Positions 30,849-44,143 of a stretch of DNA of 64,000 nucleotides are shown piece by piece. Under the pieces are notes generated by a model. The model searched no databases, was not told the DNA's origin, and worked only from the letters and a program-made list of their open reading frames with translations. Where the stretch lies: assembly GCA_935421135.1 (NCBI GenBank), contig OW285190.1:10736501-10800500 (forward strand), written 5' to 3'. This stretch comes from Bugulina stolonifera (lineage: Eukaryota > Bryozoa > Gymnolaemata > Cheilostomatida > Bugulidae). Position 1 is the stretch's first letter, and each line of letters starts with the position of its first letter. Made by a program: the position numbers and the translations under genes.

Positions 30849-33800
30849 TTATGAAGGTCGGTAATTAAAACGAGATTTTGACAATCTGTGACTAATCTGC
30901 TGCAACTGCTTTCTGGTGTTATCATCCTTCCTTGTTGGAGACTTATTCATATTGGCCTGTAGCAGTGTTAGCCCTATGCTCATAGGATCTGTAGCTCCAT
31001 TTTTCTTTGGATCTGTAGCTCTTTTTCCCATTGGGTCTTCTGGCCCGTTCCTCAGGTCTATTGGTCCTTCATTCATCGGTTCTTCTGGCTGTACTTGGGT
31101 CTGGTCTACTGGTCCTACTTCCTTTGGGTCTTTTTGACCTACTTTCATTGAGTTTACTGGCCCATCTTTCATTGGGTTTACTGGCCCATCTTTCATCGGG
31201 TCTGTTGGTTCTACTTTCATTGGGTCTTCTGGTCCTCCTTTCATTGGGTCTTCTGGTCCTCCTTTCATTGGGTCTTCTGGTCCCACTTTCTTTGGGTCTA
31301 TTGGTCCTGCTTTCATCTGGTCTATTGGTCCTATTTTCGTTGTGTCTACATGAGTCAGGTCGGTACTGAGTGGCACCGCCTTTAGAGGACCTGGTCTACC
31401 GGTTCCAGCTTTGACTAAATTACGTTGCTCCGCAGCGAGTCTCTTCGATTTGGCAAACACTTCGTCTGCATCAGGCTTCGTTAACTGAAATGACCCACAT
31501 TATTCAATTCAATCATGGCTGAGAATCAGAAGCTCTATATACTATAGTACATGTAGTCTGGTGTATATAATGCCTACATTGAATTGACATATTATGTACA
31601 GGCAGAGAGGAGTTAAAATTTGTAGATTCCTAAAAACTTTAATGCAAAGAGCTGAGCTACAGAAATTCTATCGCCATAACATCTCTTACTTACTGACAAC
31701 TGCTTCAATGTCTTAGGAATGCTATCTGGTTTGGGAGTACAATCTGCATCTTCATTGTCAAGGAGATTTAGAATGGAGCACTCGTCTTTGGCTGACACAT
31801 AGGTGTCACTGCTGGCAGAACCTGCAGTAACATGCCACAGTGAATCATTGCATATATAACTATTATAACCATACTACAGCTAATCACAGCTCATAGGTTT
31901 TGATCTAATGAAATACTGCCCATTGCTGCAAAATCCCTGTGTGATCAACAAAACAGCATACTGCATATTGTAACTGACATAAAAAACAAAACTGGGAAAA
32001 GCCAAATTACTGAATAGTTTTGCAACAGGATTGCTACAAATTAGTATTTCCTGATGAGATATTCAACCATCAAACTCAGTTAGTAACATAAACATAGCTT
32101 ACAGTATGGCTGTTCTTCCGAATGTGGGCTTCCTGTACTAGTACTTCTCCTTTTTGATCCACTCCTTTTCTTGACCATAGGTTTACTCCTGGCCAGAGTC
32201 AGAGACCTTGACCTTCTCTGTGATGTTGCGCGTAGATTAGCACGTCCAACGTGTCCGGTTTTGGTGCTGGTAGCATGTGTAGGACTTACAGGGTTGTCCT
32301 AACAATATACAACTAAAGATGATTACACAAACGCAGGAATCTACAAATTCGAAACCATGTTCATGGCATTGTAGAGAAGACAGCTGAAAGGCCTATATGA
32401 CTGTAGATAATAATCTAGATTGTTTGTGGGTGGGGCAAGGCAGAGGAGTATTAGGTTTGTCCAAGAGTTGGTAAGGAAGCATTTCATACTAAGCCTTCTA
32501 ACATTCCTTCTACCATCATTGTGTTGAACATGTATTCATAATAATGTACTTGGTATGTGACAGCGCACGGAAAAACATGTATAATAATATAAGCAATCTA
32601 CTGGCTGCAAGTTAAAATTTACCCACTTGGGATTTGTCTGCTCTCTATTTGAATGTTCAGAGGGATGACAACTCCTATGCTATTGCATTGTACAACTCCT
32701 ATGCTATTGCATTGTACAACTCCTATGCTATTGCATTGTACAACTCCCATGCTATTGCATTGTACAACTCCCATGCTATTGCATTGTACAACTCCTATGC
32801 TATTGCATTGTACAACTACAATGCATGATGTTCATGTAATATAATTATGATGATGACTAATGATTGTATTGCACAACATTTCAACACACACACTGAACAT
32901 AAAGAAATCTACTTATGAATGTCTTGTAGTATAAATTTTCAAGTTGGCAATGTGAATGAGTAAAATGGCTTTACACATTAACTAACCAAAGGGACTTCAA
33001 CCGTTTCCTTTGATGGACCAAGGTGTTTGTTGTGCACTTGGTCTTTAGTTTGGGTACATTCCAAAGTTGTGGATACTTCGGGCACATGGGTAGATTGAGT
33101 GGAGCTGCTGTGGCCGCTACAGAATATACATATATAATAGTTATGAGTACCAAATTTGCTCATTCTGTGCTACATGGTTTAACAAGGGTGAACCATGCAA
33201 GCTACGAGGCACTTTCAATTATACACCATATATATTAGTATTCATAATAATCAACATACACAGACAAAATAGTACACAGTAAATATTGCCGAGCAAAATA
33301 AATAAAAATATTATTCATGCCAAAGTAGTAAACACATCAATTTTAAACCCAGCATAAACAGACAAGTTACAACGGTCTGCAGAAGTAACGAGCACATATT
33401 GCACAGTGAATTCTGGGATATAACAAATCAAGATCACACCTAGTCTTCTGGAGTTTCTGTGAGAAGTCGTTACTTCTTGCTCCTGGGTAGTAAAAGGATG
33501 TAACATCACTCGAGGAAGAGTGCGAAGTGATGTCCTTGGCGATGGGTAATGCGGGCCTACAGTCAGTATGGGAGATGATCTGTAAGAGTGCACTGCCATA
33601 TAAATTATAGAGCTTGTATTCCAGTAAACACAACTGAAGGTCTAATACAGTGTTAAATCAAGTAATATCAAATATTTTGAATTAGAAAAGTGGCATACAT
33701 TTTTCCAACTCCACCTCTATTGGCAAGTAAGGATAAAAAAATAAATTTTGGGTAAACCAGTGATCTTGGAATGGAATCATAAGCCCAATTACGTCTTTGG

Positions 33801-35570
33801 TAACAATAAAATTCATAAGCATGCTATAAATTTGCAATCACAATGGCAGAATGGCAATCAAGAGTTGTATATATACTAGCATCCTTCTTCCAGCCTACCT
33901 CGGAGGAGTGGCTCCTTTCCACTTGATGTTTAGCCATGCTGGTGGTGGAGGTAGGACAGTCCGACTGTTCTGGTTTACATTCAGGGATGTTTGATTTGAT
34001 CGCTACAATAATAATTAAGCAAAATTCTGCACTGCGTCACTGTTATAATTAACAACATATACAGTGTAGGTGTAAAGATAAAAGATAGGTAGAAAAGCAA
34101 AATACCTATAATACCTCTTATTGTAGCGTAACTGGTGTAAAAGAGTAAGTATGGTGGACAGCTTGGTAATGTGGTACAAACCATCACCTCTAGTTAGTAT
34201 TGTGATGAAATATGGTAGAAGAACCTCATCTGTGATACAACAGCAAGCAGATGCGAAATAACCACTTTCGAACATTGCCCAAGATGACTGCCCTGAACTA
34301 AACAGAATAAAAGTTGTTCACTTACAGCATGATTGGCTGGTTTCTTCAAAGCATGTGGAAGAGGTTGCTGCTTCCTACAACAGGCAGTGTCTATTTTTAG
34401 TAGTTGGAGACAATACAAGACAAAACGTAATAATTGGTAGGCCTATATAATGATAATATGCATACATGTATGATATACGTTATAGTAGTAACAATTTGTG
34501 GTTGTGATCGTAGATAATAAATATAGTAAAATTAATGATCAAATAAAGGTGGAATAAAATGCTCCGTAGTGTTCTACATCACCAATTCTTGTTTAAAAGA
34601 TTTGAATTCTCTAAAATGTGAGAAGATGAAAACTCTTGTCAAATGTTTATACTCAGATATTGGCATTGAGCCTGATGAAACAGAACTTATTCTAAAGCTG
34701 CAAATTTGAGGATGTCAAACCGACCCTTATTTATACGTTACTTGCAATGCGAGTGTGCAGCTGACACAGGTGAATGTTATACAGTCAGTCAGACTTGCTG
34801 AATAGTTGCAGTGCCTATGCAGTCTTTGAATAGGGTGTGAATGTGTTCATTACCTACCTGTTGCGAGAAAGCTGCCTGCCGACTAGAACAACATTGAGTT
34901 GCTGACGACAATCTGAGTGGGACAAGGGACCCCTCAGCTGCCTTCGATTCTGCTGCCCCTGTGAGCCCATCCCCTCCTTTATCTTGCGACCTATGAGGCG
35001 ATCTATCAAAACAATACAAACAATAACATTACTCCAGCATCGATATCAGGCATGCTTGTAATATTTTTTCAAATTAAAATGAAATCAATAAAGGTGTTTT
35101 CGCAACCACTTCAACCAACTGAAGCATCTACCAAATTGTACCAAACTGGAGATCGGTGAAGGTTAAAAAGGCTGCTAGCCAACAAACTACATGCAACTTA
35201 GACGAAGCTCCCATCCTTAGAACATCAACACAGCTTTATTCTGACTTACATTAGTTTTTACCAATAATCTCTGGTTACAGTGTTCAGTCTGTGCGCTGTA
35301 AACCATTGACGTCATTACTATCTTTAACCATGTTTTATAGCTGACAATGATGTTTTAACAGACTTGGTGTACAATGTACATGTATATACACTGCAGATAC
35401 TGGGACAAAGCCGCTATAAGAAATTTTAATAAAAATTCTTAAGCCACTCACCGACAAATATAGCAATCTGCTGGTTCACACACACTGCATAGCCGGTGAT
35501 CTACATCATCACACTGAATACTTGTGCTGATGAAGTCCACAATGTCGTAGAGCCAACTCCAAATGGCCAT
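30849..35570 (-). CDS. Unrecognised nine-exon gene, ~548 aa, with DPMK-type repeats
   Basis: I do not recognise a family. Exons in coding order: 35570-35452, 35002-34858, 34374-34326, 34002-33899, 33579-33440, 33116-32987, 32298-32103, 31821-31694, 31484-30849. Every junction keeps frame, giving 549 codons with stop. The N-terminus begins MAIWSWLYDIVDFI, then a Cys-rich patch (CSVCEPADCYICR) that could bind metal. The middle ~300 residues are Ser/Thr-rich and probably disordered, with a basic Ser/Arg segment (SQRRSRSLTLARSKPMVKKR) that could be a nuclear signal. The last exon encodes about 12-15 copies of an 8-residue repeat of type GPEDPMKG, then a basic C-terminus. An in-frame stop precedes the first ATG, so the start may alternatively come by splicing from an upstream exon. 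Confidence 0.72.
31000..31345 (-). repeat. Coding 24-bp tandem repeat (GP-x-DPMK-x)
   Basis: Within the last exon of the unknown gene. The unit reads GGACCAGAAGACCCAATGAA on the coding strand and is repeated with substitutions that mostly keep the DPMK core. It gives long spurious Leu/Gly/Ser ORFs on the + strand. Confidence 0.8.
32667..32816 (+). repeat. 24-bp minisatellite, 6 copies (intron of unknown gene)
   Basis: Unit TACAACTCCTATGCTATTGC + ATTG, nearly perfect, with a T/C change in two units. Intronic, so the two ORFs crossing it on the + strand are not genes. Confidence 0.9.
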
Positions 35571-36479
35571 AAGAGCAAGCCTTAATTCAGCAAATCTGCT
35601 TCCCCTACTACTTTCTAATTTCTAAATCATCAAAGATAATTCATATAAAAATGTAGATCACAACATTGAAAATTTTACGTACATTGTAATACTGTTTTAC
35701 TCTGACTTTTAGACAGTACTTAGTAGAGGCTACATATGATATTTTATCAAATACTGGAATTCCAATTTAGATTACAACAGGTTTTGTGTAATGCGTTTAG
35801 TTGAATACATAGGAGACTCAAGATGATACCAATAGAGTATATGATTTTAATGTATAATAATACCACTCACCTCCTAGTAACAGTTATCCAATGTTGATAC
35901 CATGTAAAACAAAACAATATTCAGAACTATTACCAAAAACAGTAGGACTGTGAAGCATGCTACTGCACTAAGAAGCCTTTTTTCCATTTTCATATCTTAT
36001 TGTTGACTTGATGTCATGCTTTCTGCCTTTTTTAACAAAAGGAAACTACTGAATGTCCAACTGAATTATAAATTTAATATAAAAGACTTCATACATATTC
36101 CAGGTTCATATAGAGTATTGAGCAAACCAGCATAGCTTACTTTACAAAAAGTAATTGAACATATATTTTCATAGCATATGTAAAACTCTTATTATTATGA
36201 AAACAAATTATTAAAACTGATATTTCAATGTTTATATAAACCTAGGTTCGGATATAAAATTTGAGACCGAAGATTCAAATTTTCGAACCCAACAATATGC
36301 ATGTATATTAATATCTAAACTGTGCATTATAGTATTCACCTTCAAGATTTAAAATCGTGATCATTTATAAATTCATCAGAAAATATGCGGCATAGATCAA
36401 GGCTAGTTATATATTGCTAAATCTTTGACATATACCACATTAGGCTATGTGTATCTCCCAAAGCACATTGTACATACAT
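35571..36479. other. Spacer between two unknown - strand genes
   Basis: AT-rich; contains the 5' flank of the nine-exon gene and the 3' flank of the gene ending at 36480. No further feature recognised. Confidence 0.5.
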
Positions 36480-37133
36480 TTAATCTAGCTCCTCAATGCT
36501 GGGAGAAGATATATTGTCATTATTAGATCCAGGAATTTTAATGTTGTCACTAGTTACTTCCCCTACCGCTGTGTTGTCTGTCGAGTCCTCATCCTCAGAG
36601 GTATTGTCAGGAACTAAAGCTAGTCTCATCTCCACACATGGACCATCAGTGTCACTATCACTATCTGAGTCGCTATCTGAATCACTCTCCTCGATAGGCA
36701 CAAATTTTACTGCGCTGTGACTAGATGAAGAGTCTGTATTATGTGTTACATCATTTGTGGAAGACATGAAAGGCATAAACGCCTTCATTCTACTCATCAC
36801 ATCACTTTCAGGTAGTCTATGAATGTTTGGTTTCACCCGATGGTTTGCCGGTGGTTGACTATGTAAAGATTTATCCCCTGTTCTATTTAGTAGAAGCAGC
36901 GAAGGCAGGGAGGGAACTGTTTCCTTCTCGTGTACATCTTGATGATCTAGGCTTAGCAGATTCGTCGACTTCTGTTTAAGTATATTACCGTGTGCTAAAC
37001 TGGCTTCTGTAGTAGCCTTAGTTACCTTACCATTGACAGGTCTGTCAGCAGTAGCCTTAGTTACCTTGCCATTGACAGGTCTGTCACTTGAATCACTCAA
37101 CATCGCTCCTTTTTCCCCGACAAATCTCCTGAA
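36480..37133 (-). CDS. Last coding exon of an unrecognised acidic, Ser/Asp-rich protein
   Basis: Open from a splice acceptor (ACTTTCAG, exon start about 37133) to the stop at 36480, ~217 codons. The exon contains an ATG at 37103 (MLSDSSDRPVNGK) that could be the start if upstream exons are noncoding. Features: a tandem duplication DRPVNGKVTKAT twice near the start, a low-complexity middle, a run of Ser-Asp (SDSDSDSDSDTDG) that would be a good CK2 substrate, and the C-terminus SPSIEELD. No family is recognised. Candidate upstream donors exist at about 38667 and 38985 on the - strand, but I could not confirm an upstream coding exon. Confidence 0.5.
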   Translation of the reverse strand, partial: FRRFVGEKGAMLSDSSDRPVNGKVTKATADRPVNGKVTKATTEASLAHGNILKQKSTNLLSLDHQDVHEKETVPSLPSLLLLNRTGDKSLHSQPPANHRVKPNIHRLPESDVMSRMKAFMPFMSSTNDVTHNTDSSSSHSAVKFVPIEESDSDSDSDSDSDTDGPCVEMRLALVPDNTSEDEDSTDNTAVGEVTSDNIKIPGSNNDNISSPSIEELD

Positions 37134-38454
37134 AGTTGTAAATATAGACGATAGTTGCAACACACATTAGACCATTATATCATACAATTTATGAAAATCA
37201 ATTGAAATAATTTACATTAGGCTCATAATTATATTGTAATAACCAAGACAACTGTAGTAGGCCTACTCTATTTTTAACATTATTACTATTACCGAACTGA
37301 ATAAAAATGTGTATAAATTATTAGCCTGACTAATGACCAGTGGTAAGATGGTTTGGCTTCCAGGTTTTTGAATGGCCACAATGACATAATTGTCCAATCG
37401 TCATAGCTGGGATTGCCGAGGGTAGGCCGGTGTATAATTTGGTGGACTTTTGCCTGGAGATACCATGTTGATTTGATCTGTGCTTCTCATCGATCTTATG
37501 ATCAAATGAATCAAGTGCAGGAATCCTTGCTAGGGAGTGCTTTCATGAGTAGAGGTCACCCTTCTCACCTCCCTCCTGTTTGCTACACGCAAGTCCTACA
37601 GTCCCTATTTTTATTCCACATTTGCAATGAATCTGGTGGCATGGTCCTGAACTATCACACTCATTTCATTGACGTTTATAGTAGGATCTCCCACTGCAGC
37701 AGCATATTCAAGATCTGATGACACACATAATGACTTACATCCAGTTGACTTTGTCTTCTCAGCGGCCTTTGAACTATGCTCAGTTCCCTTCAGGACATGA
37801 CCTGTGCAGTATTTTTTATGTGGTGGTCATCTTCAAAGTGCAGTCTTTTTTGAAAGAACACCTCTTTAACCCAATACATCTCATTTATCATAATATAAGG
37901 AATAGGTAAAATGTTTGAAAATGGCAGTGCTAAAAAGGATTGCATTCTTTGGGCTATAAGAGTGATGATAGTGCATAAGTGCTTCTATGCCTAATTTGGC
38001 GGTTCCTATTTTCCGCAATTAACTTTCCTGTCATCTCTCTGAGTGTTTGGTGAACTGTTCAACTAGCATCACAGTTCAACATTTGTAAATTGTGCACCTT
38101 GTAATAAGACCTTGTTAATATAGGCCCAAATGTATTGTATATATGGGGCCATTAGAAGAAAGTGTCCTTGATCGGTCCGGAACACCAATAGTAATCGAGC
38201 ATTTGTACACAAGGTGGCAGAACTCCTTACTTATTCTGGACCGCTTTTGGAGAGGGGACGACGTTTATTGGCCGGAGTGAACCATCTTTGACATAAATAA
38301 CCTAAAGTTATTATTATAAATAAGCTAAAGGAAAAGGAAAGTTAAAACTTCACTTTCCTAGGACTATTCTGTTTATTCTATAACCATAGGAAAGATGCAG
38401 ATAGTCTTACCAAATTTACTTTACCACCGCACTACACCAGAACTATTACAACAA

Positions 38455-38640
38455 TACTTATACTAATTAGTGGTAAGGGCTCTGGACTTCTATGTGGGAG
38501 TCCCAGGTTCAATTCCCAATTCCCATAAAAGGTCATTGGTGGTGTTAAGAAGGGCATCCAACCTTATATTGCTCCTGTGCTACATCAGTTAACTTTGCCT
38601 TTGGTGAAGTGCCTTCTCCACCCCAAATTAGAAAAAATGC
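38455..38640 (+). mobile_element. tRNA-derived SINE candidate
   Basis: A-box-like TAGTGGTAAGGGC at about 38467 and B-box GGTTCAATTCC at about 38508 are spaced as in a tRNA-type pol III promoter. The tRNA-like part is followed by a non-tRNA body containing AAGAAGGGCATCCAACC. No anticodon stem or complete cloverleaf can be drawn, so it is not a functional tRNA. Confidence 0.5.
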
Positions 38641-38700
38641 AGATCTATTTAGATCAATGATTTCTTACCTGGGATTAATAGCGGGAAGTAAAATTTAAAT

Positions 38701-38890
38701 TCAAATTGGTAAGTTTTTTTATAAAATAATAATAATTATAACATTTAAAAAATTCAACAATAATAATATAATTTAATAATTTAAATGTTACATTATACTA
38801 TTATTTATATTAATTTAATATTATACTAATTATTAAAATAAATTAAATTTATTTATATATTATATTTTAATTTTTATATAAAAAACAAAC
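38701..38890. repeat. Extreme AT-rich low-complexity block
   Basis: About 190 bp made almost only of A and T (TTATAATAAT, AAATTAAATT types). No unit structure stable enough to call a satellite. Confidence 0.8.
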
Positions 38891-40126
38891 TGCCAGCTTT
38901 ACTTTAATGATTAAACATGCTCATCTGTGTTGACTTACTTGTGGAGTTACAGGGATAAAATTATTTAGATAAATCTTACCCTCATGGAAGCAACACGTCA
39001 CAATATTCTAACAGTATTACAACACACGAACTAAAAGACAAAGCTCTACTGAATTTATCAAATTTTATTTTATTTTAGAAAAAATCATGCTTGATGATAA
39101 CCTTGACATTTAGTAGAGCCGTGAATTGGGAGCAAGGGCTATATAGGGCTGGTCTTATGCTTATGGCAATGATAATATACACCATAATATTATCATTGCT
39201 TATGGAGTTGCACTATCATCTTTTGGTAAATATCAGGAGAAGACTATCCTATTACAGTCTTTGTTTAGTTACTCAACCCCGTAGAGTTATCGTCTCTTAA
39301 CAGGAAGAAGATAACTCTATGCTCTACCTACTTAGATTACATATTTTAAGTGGAGCAGTCAGGTACCAAATAATGTTGCCAACCTTTGATTGGAGTTGTC
39401 ATTTCTGTATGCCACCTCAAACACAGCGAACTCCAATCAAATGATTCATCTTGTGATATACATTTCAAATTCATATTCATCATATTTAAATCTTTAATTG
39501 TCTCTGACAAACAAACGAAGAAAAATAGTTAAGTAGTATGTTCACAGTGCAACAGTCAACAAGTGGGTAATCAATTAGTTGACTACAATGATGAACCTCA
39601 TCTCTCATCTGGCACTTACTACAAATATATTCCAATTATAAAAACTAATGCAGCAAAACAACATAAATACAATCATGTAAAACATTATAAAAGACAGAAT
39701 CATAAAATTCCAATAACAAAAACTTTTAATTACAAAAGAAGTAAAAACTTAAAAAGTAAAAATACAACTAAAAATCTCTAACTAGAGAGCTAGTATCACA
39801 GAGCATCATCTGCGAGATCCACAGACCAATAATCATTCGTTGAGGAATGCATTTGATTGTCAAAGGTGTGATCGCCACCAAAGTTAAAAAAGCCCAAATA
39901 AAACAATAAAAATCAAATAAATAACTGGATAATTTCCTATTTGATTCATAGTAAGTATGATTATGGGGTGAGTGAACAGTGCACAAAATAGAGCACACCA
40001 TTAGACATTACTATAATATTATAGCCTTGATTACAATATATTATAACACTAGCGAACTAAATATAATAATTAATAGATTTGCTCCTCAACTATAACGACA
40101 TACAACATACAACTGCTGCCATAGTC

Positions 40127-42986
40127 TTATTTACTATTCTTTTCTTTAGCTATTTGTTTCTTCAGGTTGCTGCAGAAACTAACAATTGTGTTAGGTACTG
40201 CCATTTCTACCAGAGATGAAGGAATCTGACCTCCTATTTCTGACTGGATAATGTAGACAAGTCGTGACTTGTTAGGTTCACTACAACATCAAACCGGTGA
40301 GGTACAGGTGACCGTGGCAACTGTTATCATGTCAGTATATGCATGTACATGTAAATAATTTAGAATAATAGTGCAGAGAAATATTCAATTTGGAATATTA
40401 CTCCAAATCTAATTGGGAGTTTTTATGAGCAGTAAACCTCATCTGTCAAATCCAATAACAAGACGTATTAAGGTGATCAAGATTTGGCACTTTACAAAAT
40501 ATTCAGCAGCACACATCAGTAAAAACTATGGTTTCCAGTTTTTGGTCCATTAGAATAGTCTTTTCATCAATTGAGCGGAAGTCATGATCAAGAACCCGTA
40601 AAAATTAACCATAAGTATGTATGTATATACATTTGTACATGCAGAGATGTACAACTTATCAACAACATGTAATTTATTATGCAAATGGATTGTCTTTTTC
40701 AAATTGACACAATTACATTTCATTAGAGTTGATTGCCTTGAGAACGTGGTTGCCTTATACAGTAAGTTAGCCTCAAACATTTTGGAAAACACATGACCAC
40801 CCATTGTCTAGCTGCCAATTCATTGAATAGCAATTTTCATGTTGAATATACAACATACTGTAGAATATTTAGTAATATCTATTCATCAATGGAAAATCTA
40901 AGAATAATTTGAAGACTATTAACTCATGCAGTAGAGCTACACACAGGTCTAGACTCACCCTTTAATTCTAAAGAACAGGATTCCACAATAATGATTAGTT
41001 CCCCTGACCAAACCTGAAGCAGGTGGGCATGATTCCACAACTACACTTTCACCTGCAAAATATTGGTATGGCTAGAATAAGTTAATATGTAGTAATTGAT
41101 AGTAAAACCAGATGTGATAGCATCACCTCCACCACCATTTAAATTATATACCAAATAAAACCAGAACAATGCACAAGGGCAGCTGTTAGCTTTGGTAGAC
41201 CGGCACAGTTGTCAATCGGCCTGGCTCCATGAGTTAGCACCATTGGTGGGCTCGATTACTATCCTGCTTACAGCTTACTTTTAATAAATTCTGTACATGG
41301 AGCCATTGCACCTGATATTAACCAATTACAAGTGAACTCTGTAATGTGGGAGGGGGGGGGGGGTGGGCTGAGAGAAACATGGGAAAGAATAGGCATTGTT
41401 CCGCCTTAGAATGAGGCTCCATTGACAAAAAATGGTATCTCATATAGCCGAACCTTCACAATGCCTATAATAGTATCGTTAGACAGCGTAACACTGTACA
41501 TTGTAGACTACAATGACAGTGGTGATATTGTGCTATGTTAACTCGCCATGCAAACTTAGAAAAGCTTTGCCAGTTTAATCTTGGTTGGAACGCAACAGTC
41601 TGTAATATAAACTCACCCATAGTCCCTACGACTTCTTCGGTATTAATGTTAATTATGAGATCTACAAAGTCCCTGGCAGATATCATACCCATCGCAGCAC
41701 TGTGACTCATTGTACGCAGTATATACGCTTCCTGTAATATGTGCATTTTTAGTATTATATTGCAAATAGGTGCCCGAAAAACTGTAATATAATTCAGCTT
41801 GATTAAAGTGTACATTACCTACAAGTATACAATGGGCATTTTTGGATATTGCACATGCACGCTAAATAAAAAGAAATATGAGGCAATAAGAATTAATTTT
41901 ATTCTGTATTATGCTGTGTGCTACCACGTTTAGCTAGGTATTTGATTATTAAACGCAGGCTCATATGAACTAGAAGCAAGCAAAGCATGCATACATACCG
42001 GCCACTGATCTTTATATAGCACCTGCACGATCTCTAGAGCTTTAATAGCCGAGTCCCAAGTTGCCCGTGTAGCTTCAGGTTTAGGATTACAATGACGAAA
42101 ACATGTTTCAGGACTGGCATCTATAACGCATTCACCTTTAAACCTATAAGTTAAAAGAAACATAACGTTCAAAGCTAAGTGTTTAAGAGTTGAGAGATAA
42201 CCAGCTCTATACGATGGGCTGTGCCAATATCATCAGATAGATTCAATACTAACATGCGACCATTGAACTCTGTGGACTGCTTAGAATATACCTTCAGCTG
42301 ATCTTTCTACAAACAGAAACAATAGGTGTTGAAGTTAGAGCTTTCACAAACACATCAGATCTAAGTTGTTGAGATGATGTTGAACATTGTAACTGACATC
42401 GGGACTTCTTGCCATATTCTAGTTCTCAAGTGTTGGCTACATAAAGCATACCATTTAAAAACATTGAATGAATCGACAAGAACAGATATTATTTCTTATC
42501 GGGCTTGACTGGTGTGCCTCAGGAAAATTTTTCAGCCAGAAGATAAACATGCATTAAAATAAGAAATGCCGACCTGTCAAATACATAAATATCTTTAATC
42601 AGACACAAATAAATTTAGAAGTAGAGCAAAAGGAAACGTTACACTTCAAATGCTACCTTTACTCAGCTACAACTCAAGGTAAAATGGTTCTGGAAAATTA
42701 AAATCTCTGTAGAACAAAGCCATGTATAGCGACAAACAATCCAGCTTAAAAACTAACCAAAGCTAGTATTATCGAAGCAAACATACACTAATGAGTATAT
42801 TGGGGGCATCGTCCGATAAAGAGAAAATGATTGAGCTGAGATATTTCAGATCCAGCATTAAAGTGTAGAGAACTTTACCTCAGATTGTTTAACTAGTTGC
42901 CACCCATGTTCTTCGTGTTCAGCAGCACAGTTCTTAACCTTTTTACTCAAACTGTCTATCCTTGCAGGTACTTCTTCCAAATCCAT
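40127..42986 (-). CDS. STARD4/5-like START-domain lipid transfer protein, 6 exons
   Basis: A stand-alone START domain, expected to carry a sterol or similar lipid in its hydrophobic cavity between cytosolic membranes. Exons in coding order: 42986-42879, 42306-42254, 42143-41999, 41731-41617, 41052-40959, 40280-40127. Phases agree and give ~222 aa, close to human STARD5. Family blocks in order: HGWQLVKQSE near the start, STEFNGRMFKGECVIDASPE, ATRATWDSAIKALEIVQ, the highly conserved SAAMGMISARDFVDLIIN, ESCPPASGLVRGTNHYCG, and the C-terminal SRLVYIIQSEIGGQIP with PNTIVSFCSNLKKQI, the START lid helix. The ATG of MDLEEVPARI is the first in the frame. Confidence 0.92.
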
Positions 42987-43861
42987 CTCGACTGTCAACT
43001 AACGTTATAAAATGCATTTTGTAGGGGTACTTTTTAAAGAGTTGAACTGACACTGCATGTGCCTTTCACAACACTTGCACATTGTGTAAATAGGCCCGTA
43101 GCAGCATAACAACCTTACTATCTTGAAATTATTATTTGATCATTTGTACAGTGGAATACAATTAGGTATTACATTGCTATAAGTGGCTGGCCCTCCACTG
43201 AAGAATTTAACGGACTTTATGGAACCATGTGACTTATCCTAGAGAGTGGTGAGTACATCTGAACATTGAGATAAATATAATTATCTACAGCAAATTTTCA
43301 TAAGTTATATGACTAATCCTATGATCGAGTCCAGCCTTATTGTTGCCATCCGCATAGTCTTTCCTAGCTTCTGAAAGCATGAGTGACCAGCCCCAGTTAG
43401 TCTATTAGTTTCCTACATTAACTTGAAGAAATAATTTGCATTAATAGATAGCAACCAGGAAAACTCAACTACGCTCAGCATTTTACTGGAGTTTCCATCT
43501 TTTGGACGAATGAACTTGGGGATTCACTTTCGAGGGTAGTTGGACATCTTTTAGCAGCTACACAACATCATTATAACGCAATGTGCATGTACACAACATT
43601 AACTTGGAAAACCACATTCAACATTTTTTCATGCTGGACCACCTAGTCTTGGTGGTAAAATGGGTGTGCCCCTGATAGTCATAGCAACTAACCTATGAGT
43701 AGAAGAATCAAAAACCTTTAATTTACAGTATTGGATAGATGGCATAAAACGTATGCAATACGAATTTTGGGATGGCCAATTTATATTCACTTTGTTGAAC
43801 CATTGTAAGCATACTTGAGACTGGGAGTTACAACCTTTAGCCTTCTCAGTTGTGTTATAAG
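42987..43861. other. 5' flank of STARD gene
   Basis: Upstream region without recognised genes, ending at the left duplication of the hAT-like element (GTTATAAG, 43854-43861). Confidence 0.5.
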
Positions 43862-44143
43862 CATAGTTGGGTCCAAGTCGACTTGCAAGTCAACAAGTCA
43901 AGTCATTTCTAAAATTTTGAAGGCAAGTCAAGTCCAAGTCAAGACAGTGCTGCCTCAAGTCAAGTCAAGTGTCATGCAAGTCACAAGTCAAGTCAAGTCA
44001 AAGTCATGTCAAGTCGAAATGCAAGTCAAGTGGAAGACAACTTCAAAAAATTTTACATTTTCCAAAACACCATTTTTTTCTTTTAGTAGGCATTCCAATC
44101 TATGAAAAATCTATGCCAAGGTGTAGCAGGGCATGTACATGTA

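Larger units (their letters stand above)
37134..40126. other. Gene-poor interval with a SINE and AT-rich low complexity
   Basis: No coding exon can be supported. About 37360-37900 has higher complexity and a 101-codon + strand ORF without family match, and may be a decayed transposon. A tRNA-derived SINE candidate and an extreme AT-rich block are listed separately. The 77-codon ORF on the - strand at 39768-40001 has hydrophobic stretches but no recognised family. Confidence 0.45.

Noticed and set aside
30916..31369. Leu/Gly/Ser-rich + strand ORFs
   Set aside because: Antisense of the DPMK-type coding minisatellite of the nine-exon gene.
37413..37718. 101-aa + strand ORF
   Set aside because: Possible decayed transposon sequence, but no domain could be recognised.
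41185..41275. tRNA-like stretch (TTGGTAGACCGGCAC ... GGCTCGATTAC)
   Set aside because: It has only vague A/B box similarity and no cloverleaf; in a STARD flank/intron. At most an old SINE remnant.
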